A DNA stretch of 64,000 bases from Streptomyces fradiae ATCC 10745 = DSM 40063 (GCF_008704425.1 NZ_CP023696.1:1908501-1972500); one strand, 5' to 3'; counted from the stretch's first letter, positions 7,837-16,782 are shown. Numbers and translations are program-made. Notes: a model not told the origin generated them from the sequence alone.

Positions 7837-8258
7837 GGGCGGGCAACGGTTGGGGGGAACCGGTGAGCATGGCCCGGCCCTGGACTGCGCCTTGGGCCTG
7901 GCCTGTCCGTTCGGAGCCTGGGCGCCGGCCCGGCCCGTGGCCCGGACACGGGTCGCGCCCCGTCTCCGGGGCTGGTCGGGCCCCGGTCCGAGCGCTGCGT
8001 CGCGGCTGGATCCCGGGGCCGCCCCCGGCCCTGGTGTCGTCCGGGGCGCCGGGCCCGGACCGGGCGCCGGGCAGTGTGGACGGGGCCCGGAGCCCGGTGT
8101 CCGGGTGGGAGCTTGAAGGGGGTGAAGCCCAGACGGGGACCGCTTGGGCGCCGCGCCATCGCGCCGCCGAAGGCATCGGGGCTGCCAGGGAGCCGAGGGC
8201 GTGCGGGGCGGAGGCACCCCGGCGTCGGGAGGGGATCCGCGTGGTCAGGAGGCGGCGG
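7837..8258. other. Intergenic region between convergent genes, no gene seen
   Basis: A 422-bp region between the stops of the acyltransferase and the aldo-keto reductase. It is a run of GC-only words (CCGGGCC, GGGGCCCGG) with many short inverted repeats that could fold into terminator-like stems on either strand. Translations in all frames are low-complexity Pro/Gly/Arg/Ala text with no recognisable protein. Confidence 0.6.
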
Positions 8259-9287
8259 TCAGCTCTCTCGGGCGGCGGAGGTGGTGGACATGTCGGGATA
8301 GCGGGCGCCGGCCACCTGGGTGGCGATCGGTTCGAGGAGGTCGAGTTCGGATGCGGTGAGGACGATGCGGGTGGCAGCGGCGTTCTCCAGCAGGCGGCTG
8401 CGCTTGCGGGTGCCGGGGATGGGGACGACGGTCAGGCCGTGCACGGCCGCGCGCTGGTGGACCCAGGCCAGGGCGATCTGCGCGAGGGTGGCTCCGTGGG
8501 CGGCGGCGAGGGAGCGGACGGGTTCGAGGAGCGCGGCGTTGCTGCGGGCGTTGTCGCCCGAGAAGCGCGGCTGGGTGCGGCGGAAGTCGTTCTCGGGGAG
8601 GTCACGTGCCGCGTCGGCGAACGCTCCGGTGAGGAAGCCGCGGCCGAGCGGGGAGTAGGGGACGAGGGCGACACCGAGCTCCGCGGCGGCGGGGACGGCG
8701 CTGACCTCCACGTCGCGGGAGAACAGCGACCACTCGGACTGCAGGGCGGCGATGGGGTGGACGGCGTGGGCCTCGCGCAGCTCCGGGCCGGTGACCTCGC
8801 TGAGACCGAGGTGCCTGACCTTGCCCTCGCGGACGAGTTCGGCCATGGCGCCCACGGACTCGGCGAGCGGGACGGCCGGGTCGCGGCGGTGCATGTAGTA
8901 CAGGTCGATGACGTCGACGCCGAGCCGGCGGAGGCTGCCCTCGACGGCGGCCTTGACGTAGGCGGGGTCGTTGCGGACGCCCCGGTAGGCGGGGTCGTCC
9001 GTACGGACCATGGAGAACTTGGTGGCCAGGGTGATCTCGTCGCGGTGGGCGGCGACGAACGGGGCGAGGAACTCCTCGTTGGCGCCGCGCCCGTAGACGT
9101 CGGCGGTGTCGATGAGGGTGACGCCCGACTCGAGGGCGGCGTCGAGCGTGTCGCGGGCGGCTGCCTCGTCGGTGTCGCCGTAGAACTCGCTCATGCCCAT
9201 GGCGCCCAGGCCCTGGACGCCGGTCGTCGGGCCCGTCGCGCCCAGTCGCACCTGGGGAAGCGGGGCGTTCGTCTCGTCGGAGGTCAT
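8259..9287 (-). CDS. Aldo/keto reductase
   Basis: A 342-residue NADPH-dependent reductase with a TIM-barrel fold. AKR landmarks are LGAMGMSEFYG (strand 1), the catalytic block LIDTADVYGRGANEE (Asp and Tyr), Lys in LATKFSMVR, and His in LYYMHRRDP. The cofactor end is VVPIPGTRKRSRLLENAAA near residue 285. Length and motifs fit the AKR11/AKR13 group that reduces small aldehydes and ketones. It starts with ATG at 9287, overlapping the MerR stop by ATGA, so the two form an operon read leftwards. The natural substrate is not predictable; MerR control suggests electrophile or oxidative-stress detoxification. Confidence 0.92.
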   Translation of the reverse strand: MTSDETNAPLPQVRLGATGPTTGVQGLGAMGMSEFYGDTDEAAARDTLDAALESGVTLIDTADVYGRGANEEFLAPFVAAHRDEITLATKFSMVRTDDPAYRGVRNDPAYVKAAVEGSLRRLGVDVIDLYYMHRRDPAVPLAESVGAMAELVREGKVRHLGLSEVTGPELREAHAVHPIAALQSEWSLFSRDVEVSAVPAAAELGVALVPYSPLGRGFLTGAFADAARDLPENDFRRTQPRFSGDNARSNAALLEPVRSLAAAHGATLAQIALAWVHQRAAVHGLTVVPIPGTRKRSRLLENAAATRIVLTASELDLLEPIATQVAGARYPDMSTTSAARES

Positions 9288-9754
9288 CGTGCGGCCCTTT
9301 CCGGCGCCGGCCGGGCGCCCGTGTAGATGTCGATCTTGTAGTCGAGTACGGCGAGGGTGCCGTGGAGTTCGGAGATGCGCGCGAGGACGTCGCGGCGGGT
9401 GGCTTCGAGGAGTTCGCGCCGTTCGTGGAAGGTGTGGTCACCGGCACGGACCAGTTCGGCGTAGCGGACCATCGCGGCGACGGACATGCCGGTCAGGCGG
9501 AGCTTGCCGACCAGGGTGAGCCAGTCCAGATCCCGGTTGGTGAAGCGGCGCTGGCCGGTCGCGGACCGGTCGACGTGCGGCATCAGGCCGATGCGCTCGT
9601 ACCAGCGGAGGGTGTGGGCGGAGAGGCCGGTCCAGGCGGCCACCTCGCTGATCGTGTACTGGTCCTCTCCGTCGGGTCGGGGGTGGCGGGCCGGTGGGGC
9701 GGCGCAGGCGTCGGTGGTCCGGGCGGCCGCCGGAGTGGTCTCGATCACCGTCAT
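9284..9754 (-). CDS. MerR family transcriptional regulator
   Basis: A 156-residue regulator. A polar N-terminal tail of about 30 residues is followed by a winged helix MerR domain (YTISEVAAWTGLSAHTLRWY, then ERIGLMPHVDR, then RRFTNRDLDWL) and a dimerisation coil (HERRELLEATRRDVLARISE). The C-terminal tail is short and has no paired cysteines, so it is unlikely to sense metals or carry an iron-sulfur cluster. It overlaps the aldo/keto reductase start and probably activates its own operon from the promoter at 9761-9791. Confidence 0.92.
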   Translation of the reverse strand: MTVIETTPAAARTTDACAAPPARHPRPDGEDQYTISEVAAWTGLSAHTLRWYERIGLMPHVDRSATGQRRFTNRDLDWLTLVGKLRLTGMSVAAMVRYAELVRAGDHTFHERRELLEATRRDVLARISELHGTLAVLDYKIDIYTGARPAPERAAR

Positions 9755-9760
9755 GCCCCC

Positions 9761-9791
9761 ACGCTAGGACCCTGGAGCGCACTCGAAGCAA
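9761..9791 (-). promoter_or_regulatory. MerR-type promoter with 19-bp spacer and central dyad
   Basis: On the minus strand TTGCTT (9791-9786) and TAGCGT (9766-9761) are separated by 19 bp, the overlong spacing that MerR proteins correct by twisting DNA. The spacer carries an imperfect dyad (plus strand CTGGAG-CGCA-CTCGAAG, 9772-9788). The ATG at 9754 follows 6 nt after the -10 box, so the message is leaderless. Confidence 0.6.
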
Positions 9792-9821
9792 GCGCCGCGA
9801 CGAGCAAGTACGCTCGTCCGC

Positions 9822-10649
9822 ATGGAGAGCCTGGCGATGATCGAGAACTGGCCCGTGCCCGCGGCGGCCGCCGCGGTGGTCCGCGCGGACGGCACGCTCG
9901 CGGGGGCGCACGGGCCGACGGACCGGCGGTTCCCGCTCGCCTCCGTGACGAAGCCGCTGGCCGCGTACGCGGTGCTCGTCGCCTACGAGGAGGGCGCCGT
10001 CGAACTGGACGAGCCGGCCGGCCCGGAGGGGTCGACGGTGCGGCACCTCCTGGCCCACACCTCGGGCCTCGCCTTCGACGAGAACCGGGTGACGGCGGCG
10101 CCCGGCACGCGGCGGATCTACTCCAACACGGGCTTCGAGGTGCTGGCGGACCACGTGGCGAAGGCGACGGAGATCCCGTTCGCGGAGTACCTGCGCCAGG
10201 CCGTGCTGGAGCCGCTCGGGATGGCGTCGACGACGCTGGAGGGCTCGGCCGCGAAGGACGGGGTGTCCACGGTGGACGACCTCGCGCGGTTCGCGGCGGA
10301 GGTGCAGGCGCCCCGGCTGCTGGACGCGCGGACGGTGCTGGAGGCGATGACGGTCGTCCATCCCGGGCTGACCGGCATCCTGCCGGGGTACGGGCACCAG
10401 CGGCCCAACGACTGGGGGCTCGGCTTCGAGATCCGGGACGGCAAGGCGCCGCACTGGACCGGTGGTTCGTCGTCGCCCCGGACGTTCGGGCACTTCGGGC
10501 AGTCGGGCACGTTCCTGTGGGTGGACCCGGAGGCGGGGGCCGCCTGCGTGGCGCTGACGGACCGTCCGTTCGGCCCGTGGGCGATCGAGGCGTGGCCCCC
10601 CTTCACCGACGCGGTCCTCGCCGAGCTGCGCCGCGGCCCGGCCGCCTAG
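9822..10649 (+). CDS. Serine hydrolase, beta-lactamase/DD-peptidase (class C) family
   Basis: A 275-residue protein with a penicillin-binding fold. The SxxK motif is SVTK (Ser about residue 46), followed by a conserved HLLAHTSGL block, then YSN (the YxN motif) and GHFGQSG (HxG replacing KTG). It has no signal peptide, so it is probably cytoplasmic and an esterase or amide hydrolase rather than a wall enzyme. It is shorter than class C beta-lactamases (about 360 residues). TACGCT at 9809-9814 gives a leaderless message from the ATG at 9822. It is divergent from the MerR gene and shares its 67-bp promoter region. Confidence 0.88.
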   Translation: MESLAMIENWPVPAAAAAVVRADGTLAGAHGPTDRRFPLASVTKPLAAYAVLVAYEEGAVELDEPAGPEGSTVRHLLAHTSGLAFDENRVTAAPGTRRIYSNTGFEVLADHVAKATEIPFAEYLRQAVLEPLGMASTTLEGSAAKDGVSTVDDLARFAAEVQAPRLLDARTVLEAMTVVHPGLTGILPGYGHQRPNDWGLGFEIRDGKAPHWTGGSSSPRTFGHFGQSGTFLWVDPEAGAACVALTDRPFGPWAIEAWPPFTDAVLAELRRGPAA

Positions 10650-11155
10650 GACCGCCTGCCCGGCCCTGTCCTGGCCCGCCGAGGACCCGACTGCCCGAAG
10701 GCGGCCCCCGGGGCCGGTACCCGGACCCGGCCCCTCCACGGCAGCCCGTCCGGACCCGGAGTCCGCGACCGGTTGCCTGGGCCCGGCCTTCCGGACCGGC
10801 CGCCCGGCCCGACGGCACCAAGCCGCTCCACACGCCGGTGGGGCGCCGTTTCGACCCGCTCACCGACGGCTCGGCCGCCGATCCGGCTTTGCTGCGGCTC
10901 CTCGGGGCGGGTCGCGGGCGCCCGCGAAGCCACCGAGCGGCGGAGGCGGTGTTCTGAGCCCGATCGTCCGGGCCGGCCGCTCGAGGCCGGGCGCTCGGAC
11001 CCTGCCGCTCGGGGCCGGGCGCTCGGACCCTGCCCTCCGGAACCGGTTCCCTGAGCCCGCCCCGGCCCCCGGCCGCCCTGACCGAGCGGCCCCCTGACGG
11101 AGCCGCCCAGGCCGAGCCGCCCAGGCCGAGCGGGCCGCCCGGCCGTGCAGGCTCC
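10650..11155. other. Intergenic region with GC-rich repeats, no gene seen
   Basis: 506 bp between the serine hydrolase and pirin stops (convergent). It contains the direct repeat at 10985-11034 and several GGCCGAG/CGGGCC inverted words that could terminate transcription from both sides. No frame gives a recognisable protein. Confidence 0.6.
10985..11034. repeat. Tandem direct repeat, 22-bp unit, 28-bp period
   Basis: The unit GGCCGGGCGCTCGGACCC followed by TGCC occurs at 10985-11006 and 11013-11034 without mismatch, in a convergent intergenic region. Confidence 0.85.
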
Positions 11156-11839
11156 TCAGTCGGGGCGGGTCATCCGCCAGATCAGGACCTCGGCGGCCGT
11201 GACCGCGGTCAGCTCCGCGCCCCGCGCCCCGGTGAGGCGGGCGGCGTCGCCCGCCGACAGCCCCGCCACCTCTCCCGCGCAGGTCAGCCGGACCTCGCCG
11301 CGCACCACGTGGACGTACACGAAGTCCCCGTCCGGGACGGCCGCGCGCTGCCCCGCCTGCGGCCGCCGCACGTGCAGCACGGCGCCCGCCGCGGGCACGG
11401 CGTACGAGACGGCCTCCCCGGCCTCGCCGGCCGGGCGCCGGACGAGCCCGTACGACGGTTCGCCGCCCGGTTCGAGCGGGGCGAGCCACATCTGCACGAA
11501 CACCAGCGGCGCGGCGCCGTCGTTGCGCTCCACGTGCCGCACCCCGCCCGCCGAACTCAGGTGCTGCACGTCGCCCGGCCTGACGACGGTCGCGTGCCCG
11601 GCGGAGTCGCGGTGCGTCAGCTCGCCCTCGACGACCCAGGTGACGATCTCGGTGTGGCTGTGCGGGTGCTCGTCGAAGCCGGCGCCCGGCGCGAGCCGCT
11701 CCTCGTTGCAGGCGACGAGCGCGCCGAAGCGGACGTTGCCCGGGTCGTAGTGCGGGCCGAACGAGAAGGCGTGCCGGGTCTCGATCCCGGCGGCCGGGTC
11801 ACCGCCCGGATAGCGGTCACCGGCTCTGTGTAGGGACAT
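11156..11839 (-). CDS. Pirin family protein
   Basis: A 227-residue bicupin. The N-terminal cupin has the pirin metal-site pattern FDEHPHSHTEIVTWVVEG with later His residues (THRDSAGH, and GGVRHVERN). The C-terminal cupin (from about residue 135) is more divergent and Ala-rich. Pirins bind Fe and some act as quercetinases; others modulate partner proteins, so a precise role cannot be given. It starts at the ATG at 11839, with TACCGT on the minus strand at 11855-11850 as -10 box. It is divergent from fasR across a 60-bp gap. Confidence 0.88.
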   Translation of the reverse strand: MSLHRAGDRYPGGDPAAGIETRHAFSFGPHYDPGNVRFGALVACNEERLAPGAGFDEHPHSHTEIVTWVVEGELTHRDSAGHATVVRPGDVQHLSSAGGVRHVERNDGAAPLVFVQMWLAPLEPGGEPSYGLVRRPAGEAGEAVSYAVPAAGAVLHVRRPQAGQRAAVPDGDFVYVHVVRGEVRLTCAGEVAGLSAGDAARLTGARGAELTAVTAAEVLIWRMTRPD

Positions 11840-11899
11840 CACGGCCACAACGGTAGACCGGCTGGGCGGTCCGCCGTCCCGATAAGGCAGTCTTGTCCC

Positions 11900-13084
11900 G
11901 TGCCTGATCCCGCAGTGAACGACGCCCACCCGCACGCAGCGACCCTGAAGCGACTCGAGCAGTCCTCCGGGCGGCTCGCCGCCAGCGCCATCGCACGCAT
12001 GGACGAGACACTGCCGTGGTACCGGGCGATGCCCCCGGAGAACCGTTCCTGGATCGGCCTGGTCGCGCAGGCCGGCATCGCCGCGTTCACCGAGTGGTTC
12101 CGGCACCCGGAGACCCCGCAGGCGATCTCCACCGACGTGTTCGGGACGGCGCCGCGCGAACTGACCCGCGCGATCACGCTGCGCCAGACCGTGGAGATGG
12201 TCCGCACGACCATCGAGGTCATGGAGTCGGCCATCGAGGAGGTCGCCGCCCCCGGTGACGAGTCGGTGCTCCGTGAGGCGCTGCTCGTCTACGCGCGGGA
12301 GATCGCCTTCGCGACGGCGCAGGTGTACGCGCAGGCCGCCGAGGCGCGGGGCGCGTGGGACGCCCGCCTGGAGTCCCTCGTCGTGAACGCGGTGCTGTCC
12401 GGCGAGGCCGACGAGGGCGCGGTCAGCAGGGCCGCCGCCCTCGGCTGGAACTCGCCCGAGCACGTGTGCGTCATCCTCGGCACCGCCCCGGACGGTGACA
12501 GCGAGCTGACCGTGGAGGCGATCCGCCGGGCGGCCCGCCACGCCAAGCTGCAGGTCCTCACCGGGGTGCTCGGCGACCGCCTGGTGGTGATCGCGGGCGG
12601 CAGCGACAACCCGCTGGCGGTGGCGAAGGCGCTGATCGGCCCGTACGCGGCGGGGCCCGTCGTGGCCGGTCCGGTCGTCCCGGACCTGCTGGCGGCGACC
12701 CGGTCCGCGCAGGCGGCGGCGGCCGGCCTCAAAGCCTGTTCCGCCTGGCAGGACGCGCCCCGGCCGGTCCTCGCGGACGATCTGCTGCCGGAGCGCGCCA
12801 TCGCCTCGGACCCGTCCGCGCGCGAGCAGCTGGTGGAGGAGATCTACAGACCGCTGGAGGAGGCCGGGTCGGCGCTGCTGGAGACGCTGAGTGTGTACCT
12901 GGAGCAGGCGAGCAGCCTCGAGGGCGCGGCCCGCATGCTGTTCGTGCACCCCAACACCGTGCGCTACCGGCTGCGACGTGTGACCGATGTCACGGGCTGG
13001 TCGCCGTCCGATGTACGGTCGGCCTTCACGCTGCGGATCGCGCTGATCCTGGGGCGTCTGGCCGACGCCGAGACGCAGTCCTAG
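11900..13084 (+). CDS. fasR: FasR, PucR-type activator of fatty acid synthesis
   Basis: A 394-residue regulator. It has a long helical N-terminal part (RLEQSSGRLAASAIARMDE, then YRAMPPENRSWIGLVAQAG), a central GGDEF-like/PucR linker domain, and a C-terminal PucR helix-turn-helix (SLEGAARMLFVHPNTVRYRL). In S. coelicolor FasR lies directly upstream of fabD-fabH-acpP-fabF and activates that operon; the same order is found here, with fabD 90 bp downstream. The GTG at 11900 is the start, with TAAGGC at 11883-11888 as possible -10 box for a leaderless message. Identification rests on domain architecture plus this diagnostic synteny. Confidence 0.9.
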   Translation: MPDPAVNDAHPHAATLKRLEQSSGRLAASAIARMDETLPWYRAMPPENRSWIGLVAQAGIAAFTEWFRHPETPQAISTDVFGTAPRELTRAITLRQTVEMVRTTIEVMESAIEEVAAPGDESVLREALLVYAREIAFATAQVYAQAAEARGAWDARLESLVVNAVLSGEADEGAVSRAAALGWNSPEHVCVILGTAPDGDSELTVEAIRRAARHAKLQVLTGVLGDRLVVIAGGSDNPLAVAKALIGPYAAGPVVAGPVVPDLLAATRSAQAAAAGLKACSAWQDAPRPVLADDLLPERAIASDPSAREQLVEEIYRPLEEAGSALLETLSVYLEQASSLEGAARMLFVHPNTVRYRLRRVTDVTGWSPSDVRSAFTLRIALILGRLADAETQS

Positions 13085-13089
13085 GGTTT

Positions 13090-13134
13090 TTGTCGGGGAC
13101 CAACAATTCGCCCGACGGTTCTTCGTCCTAGTCC
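13090..13134 (+). promoter_or_regulatory. fab operon promoter region with TTGT-N9-ACAA dyad
   Basis: TTGT (13090-13093) and ACAA (13103-13106) form a short inverted repeat in an A/T-rich island, rare in this window. It is followed by TTCGCC (13107-13112) and TAGTCC (13129-13134), 16 bp apart, as weak -35/-10 boxes. The dyad directly upstream of the -35 is where an activator would sit, and FasR is the obvious candidate. Binding is inferred. Confidence 0.45.
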
Positions 13135-13174
13135 CCACGGGCCTCCAGGACCGTCCACAAGAGAGAGTGTGAGG

Positions 13175-14098
13175 GTGCTCGTACTCGTCGCTCCCGGCCA
13201 AGGCGCTCAGACGCCCGGCTTCCTGACCCCCTGGCTCGACCTTCCGGACGCCGCCGACCGCGTCGGCGCGTGGTCGGAGGCGATCGGCCTGGACCTGGTC
13301 CACTACGGCACGAAGGCCGACGCGGAGGAGATCCGCGACACGGCGGTCGCCCAGCCCCTGCTGGTCGCCGCCGGCCTGCTCTCCGCCGCCGCGCTCGGCG
13401 GGCCCGCCCCGGACGCGGTCGCCGGCCACAGCGTCGGCGAGTTCACCGCCGCCGCGCTGGCCGGTGTCCTCGACGACACGGCCGCGCTGCGCCTCGTACG
13501 GGCCCGCGGCCTGGCGATGGCCGAGGCCGCCGCCGTCACCCGCACGGGCATGTCGGCCCTGCTCGGCGGCGACCCCGAGGTCACCGTCCCGCACCTGGAG
13601 AAGCTCGGCCTGACCGCGGCCAACGTCAACGGCGCGGGCCAGATCGTCGCCGCCGGCACCATGGAGCAGCTGGCCGCGCTCGCGGAGGACAAGCCGGAGG
13701 GCGTGCGCCGCGTCGTCCCGCTCCAGGTCGCCGGCGCGTTCCACACGCAGCACATGGCGCCCGCCGTGGCCCGGCTGGAGGAGGCCGCGCGGGACCTCGC
13801 CCCGGCGGACCCGAAGGTCGCCTACGTGTCCAACAAGGACGGCCGGACCGTCGCCACGGGTGCCGATGTCGTCACCCGGCTCGTGGGCCAGGTGGCCAAC
13901 CCGGTCCGCTGGGACCTGTGCATGGAGACGTTCCAGCGGCTCGGTGCCACCGCGCTGGTCGAGGTGTGCCCGGGCGGCACGCTGACCGGCATCGCCAAGC
14001 GGGCCCTCCCCGGCGTCAAGACGCTCGCGCTCAAGACACCCGACGACCTCGACGCGGCACGCGCGCTCATCGCCGAGCACGCCGGCGCCGCCTCCTGA
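13175..14098 (+). CDS. fabD: Malonyl-CoA:ACP transacylase
   Basis: A 307-residue enzyme that moves malonyl from CoA to acyl carrier protein, supplying extender units for fatty acid (and type II polyketide) synthesis. The active-site Ser86 lies in AGHSVGEF and the partner His190 in VAGAFHTQHM; the GQGAQ motif near residue 8 is typical. I prefer the GTG at 13175 over that at 13169, because AAGAGAGAG ends 7 nt before 13175 but only 1 nt before 13169. First gene of the fabD-fabH-acpP-fabF operon. Confidence 0.96.
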   Translation: MLVLVAPGQGAQTPGFLTPWLDLPDAADRVGAWSEAIGLDLVHYGTKADAEEIRDTAVAQPLLVAAGLLSAAALGGPAPDAVAGHSVGEFTAAALAGVLDDTAALRLVRARGLAMAEAAAVTRTGMSALLGGDPEVTVPHLEKLGLTAANVNGAGQIVAAGTMEQLAALAEDKPEGVRRVVPLQVAGAFHTQHMAPAVARLEEAARDLAPADPKVAYVSNKDGRTVATGADVVTRLVGQVANPVRWDLCMETFQRLGATALVEVCPGGTLTGIAKRALPGVKTLALKTPDDLDAARALIAEHAGAAS

Positions 14099-14119
14099 CG
14101 GAGCAAGGAGCCGTAGAGC

Positions 14120-15121
14120 ATGGCGAAGATCAGGCCCAGCAAGGGCGCCCCGTACGCGCGGATCATGGGGGTCGGCGGCTACCGCCCCACCCGTGTCGTG
14201 CCGAATGAGGTGATCCTCGAGAAGATCGACTCGTCCGACGAGTGGATCCGCTCGCGCTCCGGCATCGCGACGCGCCACTGGGCGTCGCCCGAGGAGACCG
14301 TGACCGCCATGTCCGTCGAGGCGGCCGGCAAGGCCCTCGCGGACGCCGGGGTCAGCCCCGAGCAGATCGGCGGCGTCATCGTCTCCACGGTGTCGCACTT
14401 CAAGCAGACCCCGGCCGTCGCCACGGAGATCGCGGACCGACTCACGTCGAGCAAGCCCGCGGCGTTCGACATCTCGGCGGGCTGCGCGGGCTTCGGCTAC
14501 GGGCTGACGCTCGCGAAGGGCATGGTCGTCGAGGGCTCCGCCGAGTACGTCCTCGTCATCGGCGTGGAGCGGCTCAGCGACCTCACCGACCTGGAGGACC
14601 GGGCCACGGCCTTCCTCTTCGGCGACGGCGCGGGCGCGGTCGTGGTCGGCCCGTCCGACGAGCCGGCGATCGGCCCGACGGTCTGGGGCTCGGAGGGCGA
14701 CAAGTCCGAGACCATCAAGCAGACCGTGCCGTGGACGGACTACCGCGACGGCGTGGTGGAGCGCTTCCCGGCCATCACGCAGGAGGGCCAGGCGGTGTTC
14801 CGCTGGGCCGTCTTCGAGATGGCCAAGGTCGCCCAGCAGGCCCTCGACGCGGCCGGCATCACCGCGGCCGACCTGGACGTCTTCATTCCGCACCAGGCCA
14901 ACATGCGGATCATCGACTCGATGGTGAAGACGCTGAAGCTGCCGGAGCACGTCACGGTCGCCCGCGACGTGGAGACCACCGGCAACACCTCGGCCGCCTC
15001 GATCCCGCTCGCGATGGAGCGGCTCCTGGCGACCGGGCAGGCGAAGAGCGGTGACACCGCGCTCGTCATCGGCTTCGGGGCGGGGCTCGTCTACGCCGCG
15101 ACGGTCGTTACCCTCCCCTAG
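14120..15121 (+). CDS. fabH: Beta-ketoacyl-ACP synthase III
   Basis: A 333-residue initiating condensing enzyme that joins an acyl-CoA starter (branched-chain CoAs in streptomycetes) to malonyl-ACP. The catalytic triad is visible: Cys122 (ISAGCAGF), His258 (FIPHQAN) and Asn289 (TTGNTSAAS). Length and the glycine-rich end GFGAGLVYAA are typical. It starts 21 nt after fabD, behind AGCAAGGAG. No unusual residues. Confidence 0.97.
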   Translation: MAKIRPSKGAPYARIMGVGGYRPTRVVPNEVILEKIDSSDEWIRSRSGIATRHWASPEETVTAMSVEAAGKALADAGVSPEQIGGVIVSTVSHFKQTPAVATEIADRLTSSKPAAFDISAGCAGFGYGLTLAKGMVVEGSAEYVLVIGVERLSDLTDLEDRATAFLFGDGAGAVVVGPSDEPAIGPTVWGSEGDKSETIKQTVPWTDYRDGVVERFPAITQEGQAVFRWAVFEMAKVAQQALDAAGITAADLDVFIPHQANMRIIDSMVKTLKLPEHVTVARDVETTGNTSAASIPLAMERLLATGQAKSGDTALVIGFGAGLVYAATVVTLP

Positions 15122-15204
15122 GCGGCCGTTCCGGTCTTCCGTACCGGACCGACCGCCGTCCCATCCTCTGACAAGCACAGAGCTACCCACTGAAGGAGCG
15201 CCAC

Positions 15205-15453
15205 ATGGCCGCCACCCTGGAAGAGATCGTCGAGGGTCTCGCCGAGATCGTCAACGAGATCGCCGGCATCCCCACCGAGGACGTCGAGCTCGACAAGTCC
15301 TTCACGGACGACCTGGACGTGGACTCCCTGTCCATGGTCGAGGTCGTCGTCGCCGCCGAGGAGCGCTTCTCGGTGAAGATCCCGGACGACGACGTCAAGG
15401 GCCTCAAGACGGTCCGCGACGCTGCCGAGTACATCCTCAAGCACCAGGCCTGA
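15205..15453 (+). CDS. acpP: Acyl carrier protein
   Basis: An 82-residue acidic four-helix protein that carries growing acyl chains. The phosphopantetheine attachment is Ser41 in DVDSLSMVE. The sequence is of the fatty-acid-synthase ACP type. A strong AAGGAG lies 7 nt before the ATG. It sits between fabH and fabF, as in other streptomycetes. Confidence 0.97.
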   Translation: MAATLEEIVEGLAEIVNEIAGIPTEDVELDKSFTDDLDVDSLSMVEVVVAAEERFSVKIPDDDVKGLKTVRDAAEYILKHQA

Positions 15454-15519
15454 TCGGATCGCCACCCGGCGGTGGCGCCGTTTTCACGCATACCTCATAC
15501 ACGTGGAGAAAGAATTCCT

Positions 15520-16782
15520 GTGAGCCCGACCAATCGCACCGTGGTCGTCACCGGTATCGGCGCAACCACACCGCTGGGTGGCGACTCCGCCTCGACCTGG
15601 GAGGGGCTGCTGGCCGGGCGTTCCGGCGTCAGGCCCCTCGAGGGCGAGCGGTTCGCCGACCTGCCCGTCCAGATCGCGGCCCGCGTGGCCGTGGAGCCGC
15701 TGGAGGTCCTGCCCCGGCCGCTCGCCCGCAAGCTGGACCGCTCCGCCCAGTTCGCCGTCATCGCCGCGCGCGAGGCGTGGGCGGACGCGGGCTTCTCCGG
15801 CTCCGCCGGCGAGGAGGGGCAGATCCGCCCCGAGCGCCTGGGCTCCGTCATCGCCTCCGGCATCGGCGGCGTGACGACCCTGCTGGACCAGTACGACGTA
15901 CTGAAGGAGAAGGGCGCCCGGCGGGTCTCCCCGCACACGGTGCCCATGCTCATGCCGAACAGCCCCTCCGCCAACGTCGGTCTGGAGGTGAACGCCCAGG
16001 CGGGCGTGCACACCCCGGTGTCGGCGTGCGCGTCGGGCGCCGAGGCGATCGGCTACGCCATCGAGATGATCCGTACCGGCCGCGCCGACGTGGTCGTGGC
16101 GGGCGGCACCGAGGCGGCCATCCACCCGCTGCCCATCGCGGCGTTCGCCAACATGATGGCGATGTCCAAGAGCAACGACGAGCCCGAGAAGGCCTCGCGC
16201 CCGTACGACAAGGGCCGCGACGGCTTCGTCCTCGGCGAGGGCGCCGGTGTCGTCGTCCTGGAGTCCGCGGAGCACGCCGCCGCGCGCGGCGCCCGCGTGT
16301 ACTGCGAGGCGCTCGGTCAGGGCCTGTCCGCCGACAGCCACCACATCGCGCAGCCCGAGCCGACCGGCCGCGGCATCGCCGCCGCCCTGCAGAACCTGCT
16401 GGACGACACGGACCTCAAGCCGGCCGAGGTCGTGCACCTGAACGCGCACGCCACCTCGACGCCGCAGGGCGACGTCGCCGAGGTGAAGGCGCTGCGCAAG
16501 GTCCTCGGCGACGACCTCGACCACGTCGCGATCTCCGCGACCAAGTCGATGACCGGCCACCTGCTGGGCGGTGCGGGCGGCATCGAGACCGTCGCGACGG
16601 TCCTGGCGCTGTACCACCGCACGGCCCCGCCGACCATCAACGTCGACGACCTCGACGAGGAGATCGACGCGGACGTCGTGCGCGGCGAGCCCCGCACGCT
16701 GCCCGAGGGCACGATCGCGGCGATCAACAACTCGTTCGGCTTCGGCGGCCACAACGTGGTCCTCGCCTTCCGCACGCTCTGA
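15520..16782 (+). CDS. fabF: Beta-ketoacyl-ACP synthase II
   Basis: A 420-residue elongating condensing enzyme. Catalytic Cys170 (VSACASGAEA), His310 (LNAHATSTP) and His347 (SMTGHLLGG) are all present, as is the C-terminal NNSFGFGGHN. The GTG at 15520 follows GGAGAAAG; an upstream in-frame start at 15472 lies in the leader and lacks a ribosome-binding site. Last gene of the fab operon, followed by a strong stem-loop at 16841-16876. Confidence 0.97.
   Translation: MSPTNRTVVVTGIGATTPLGGDSASTWEGLLAGRSGVRPLEGERFADLPVQIAARVAVEPLEVLPRPLARKLDRSAQFAVIAAREAWADAGFSGSAGEEGQIRPERLGSVIASGIGGVTTLLDQYDVLKEKGARRVSPHTVPMLMPNSPSANVGLEVNAQAGVHTPVSACASGAEAIGYAIEMIRTGRADVVVAGGTEAAIHPLPIAAFANMMAMSKSNDEPEKASRPYDKGRDGFVLGEGAGVVVLESAEHAAARGARVYCEALGQGLSADSHHIAQPEPTGRGIAAALQNLLDDTDLKPAEVVHLNAHATSTPQGDVAEVKALRKVLGDDLDHVAISATKSMTGHLLGGAGGIETVATVLALYHRTAPPTINVDDLDEEIDADVVRGEPRTLPEGTIAAINNSFGFGGHNVVLAFRTL

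Noticed and set aside
11156..15190. A 1344-codon open frame on the minus strand running from pirin through the fab operon
   Set aside because: Only its last 227 codons (pirin) are real. The rest is antisense to fasR, fabD and fabH, whose active-site motifs are intact on the plus strand, and its translation is Arg/Gly low complexity.
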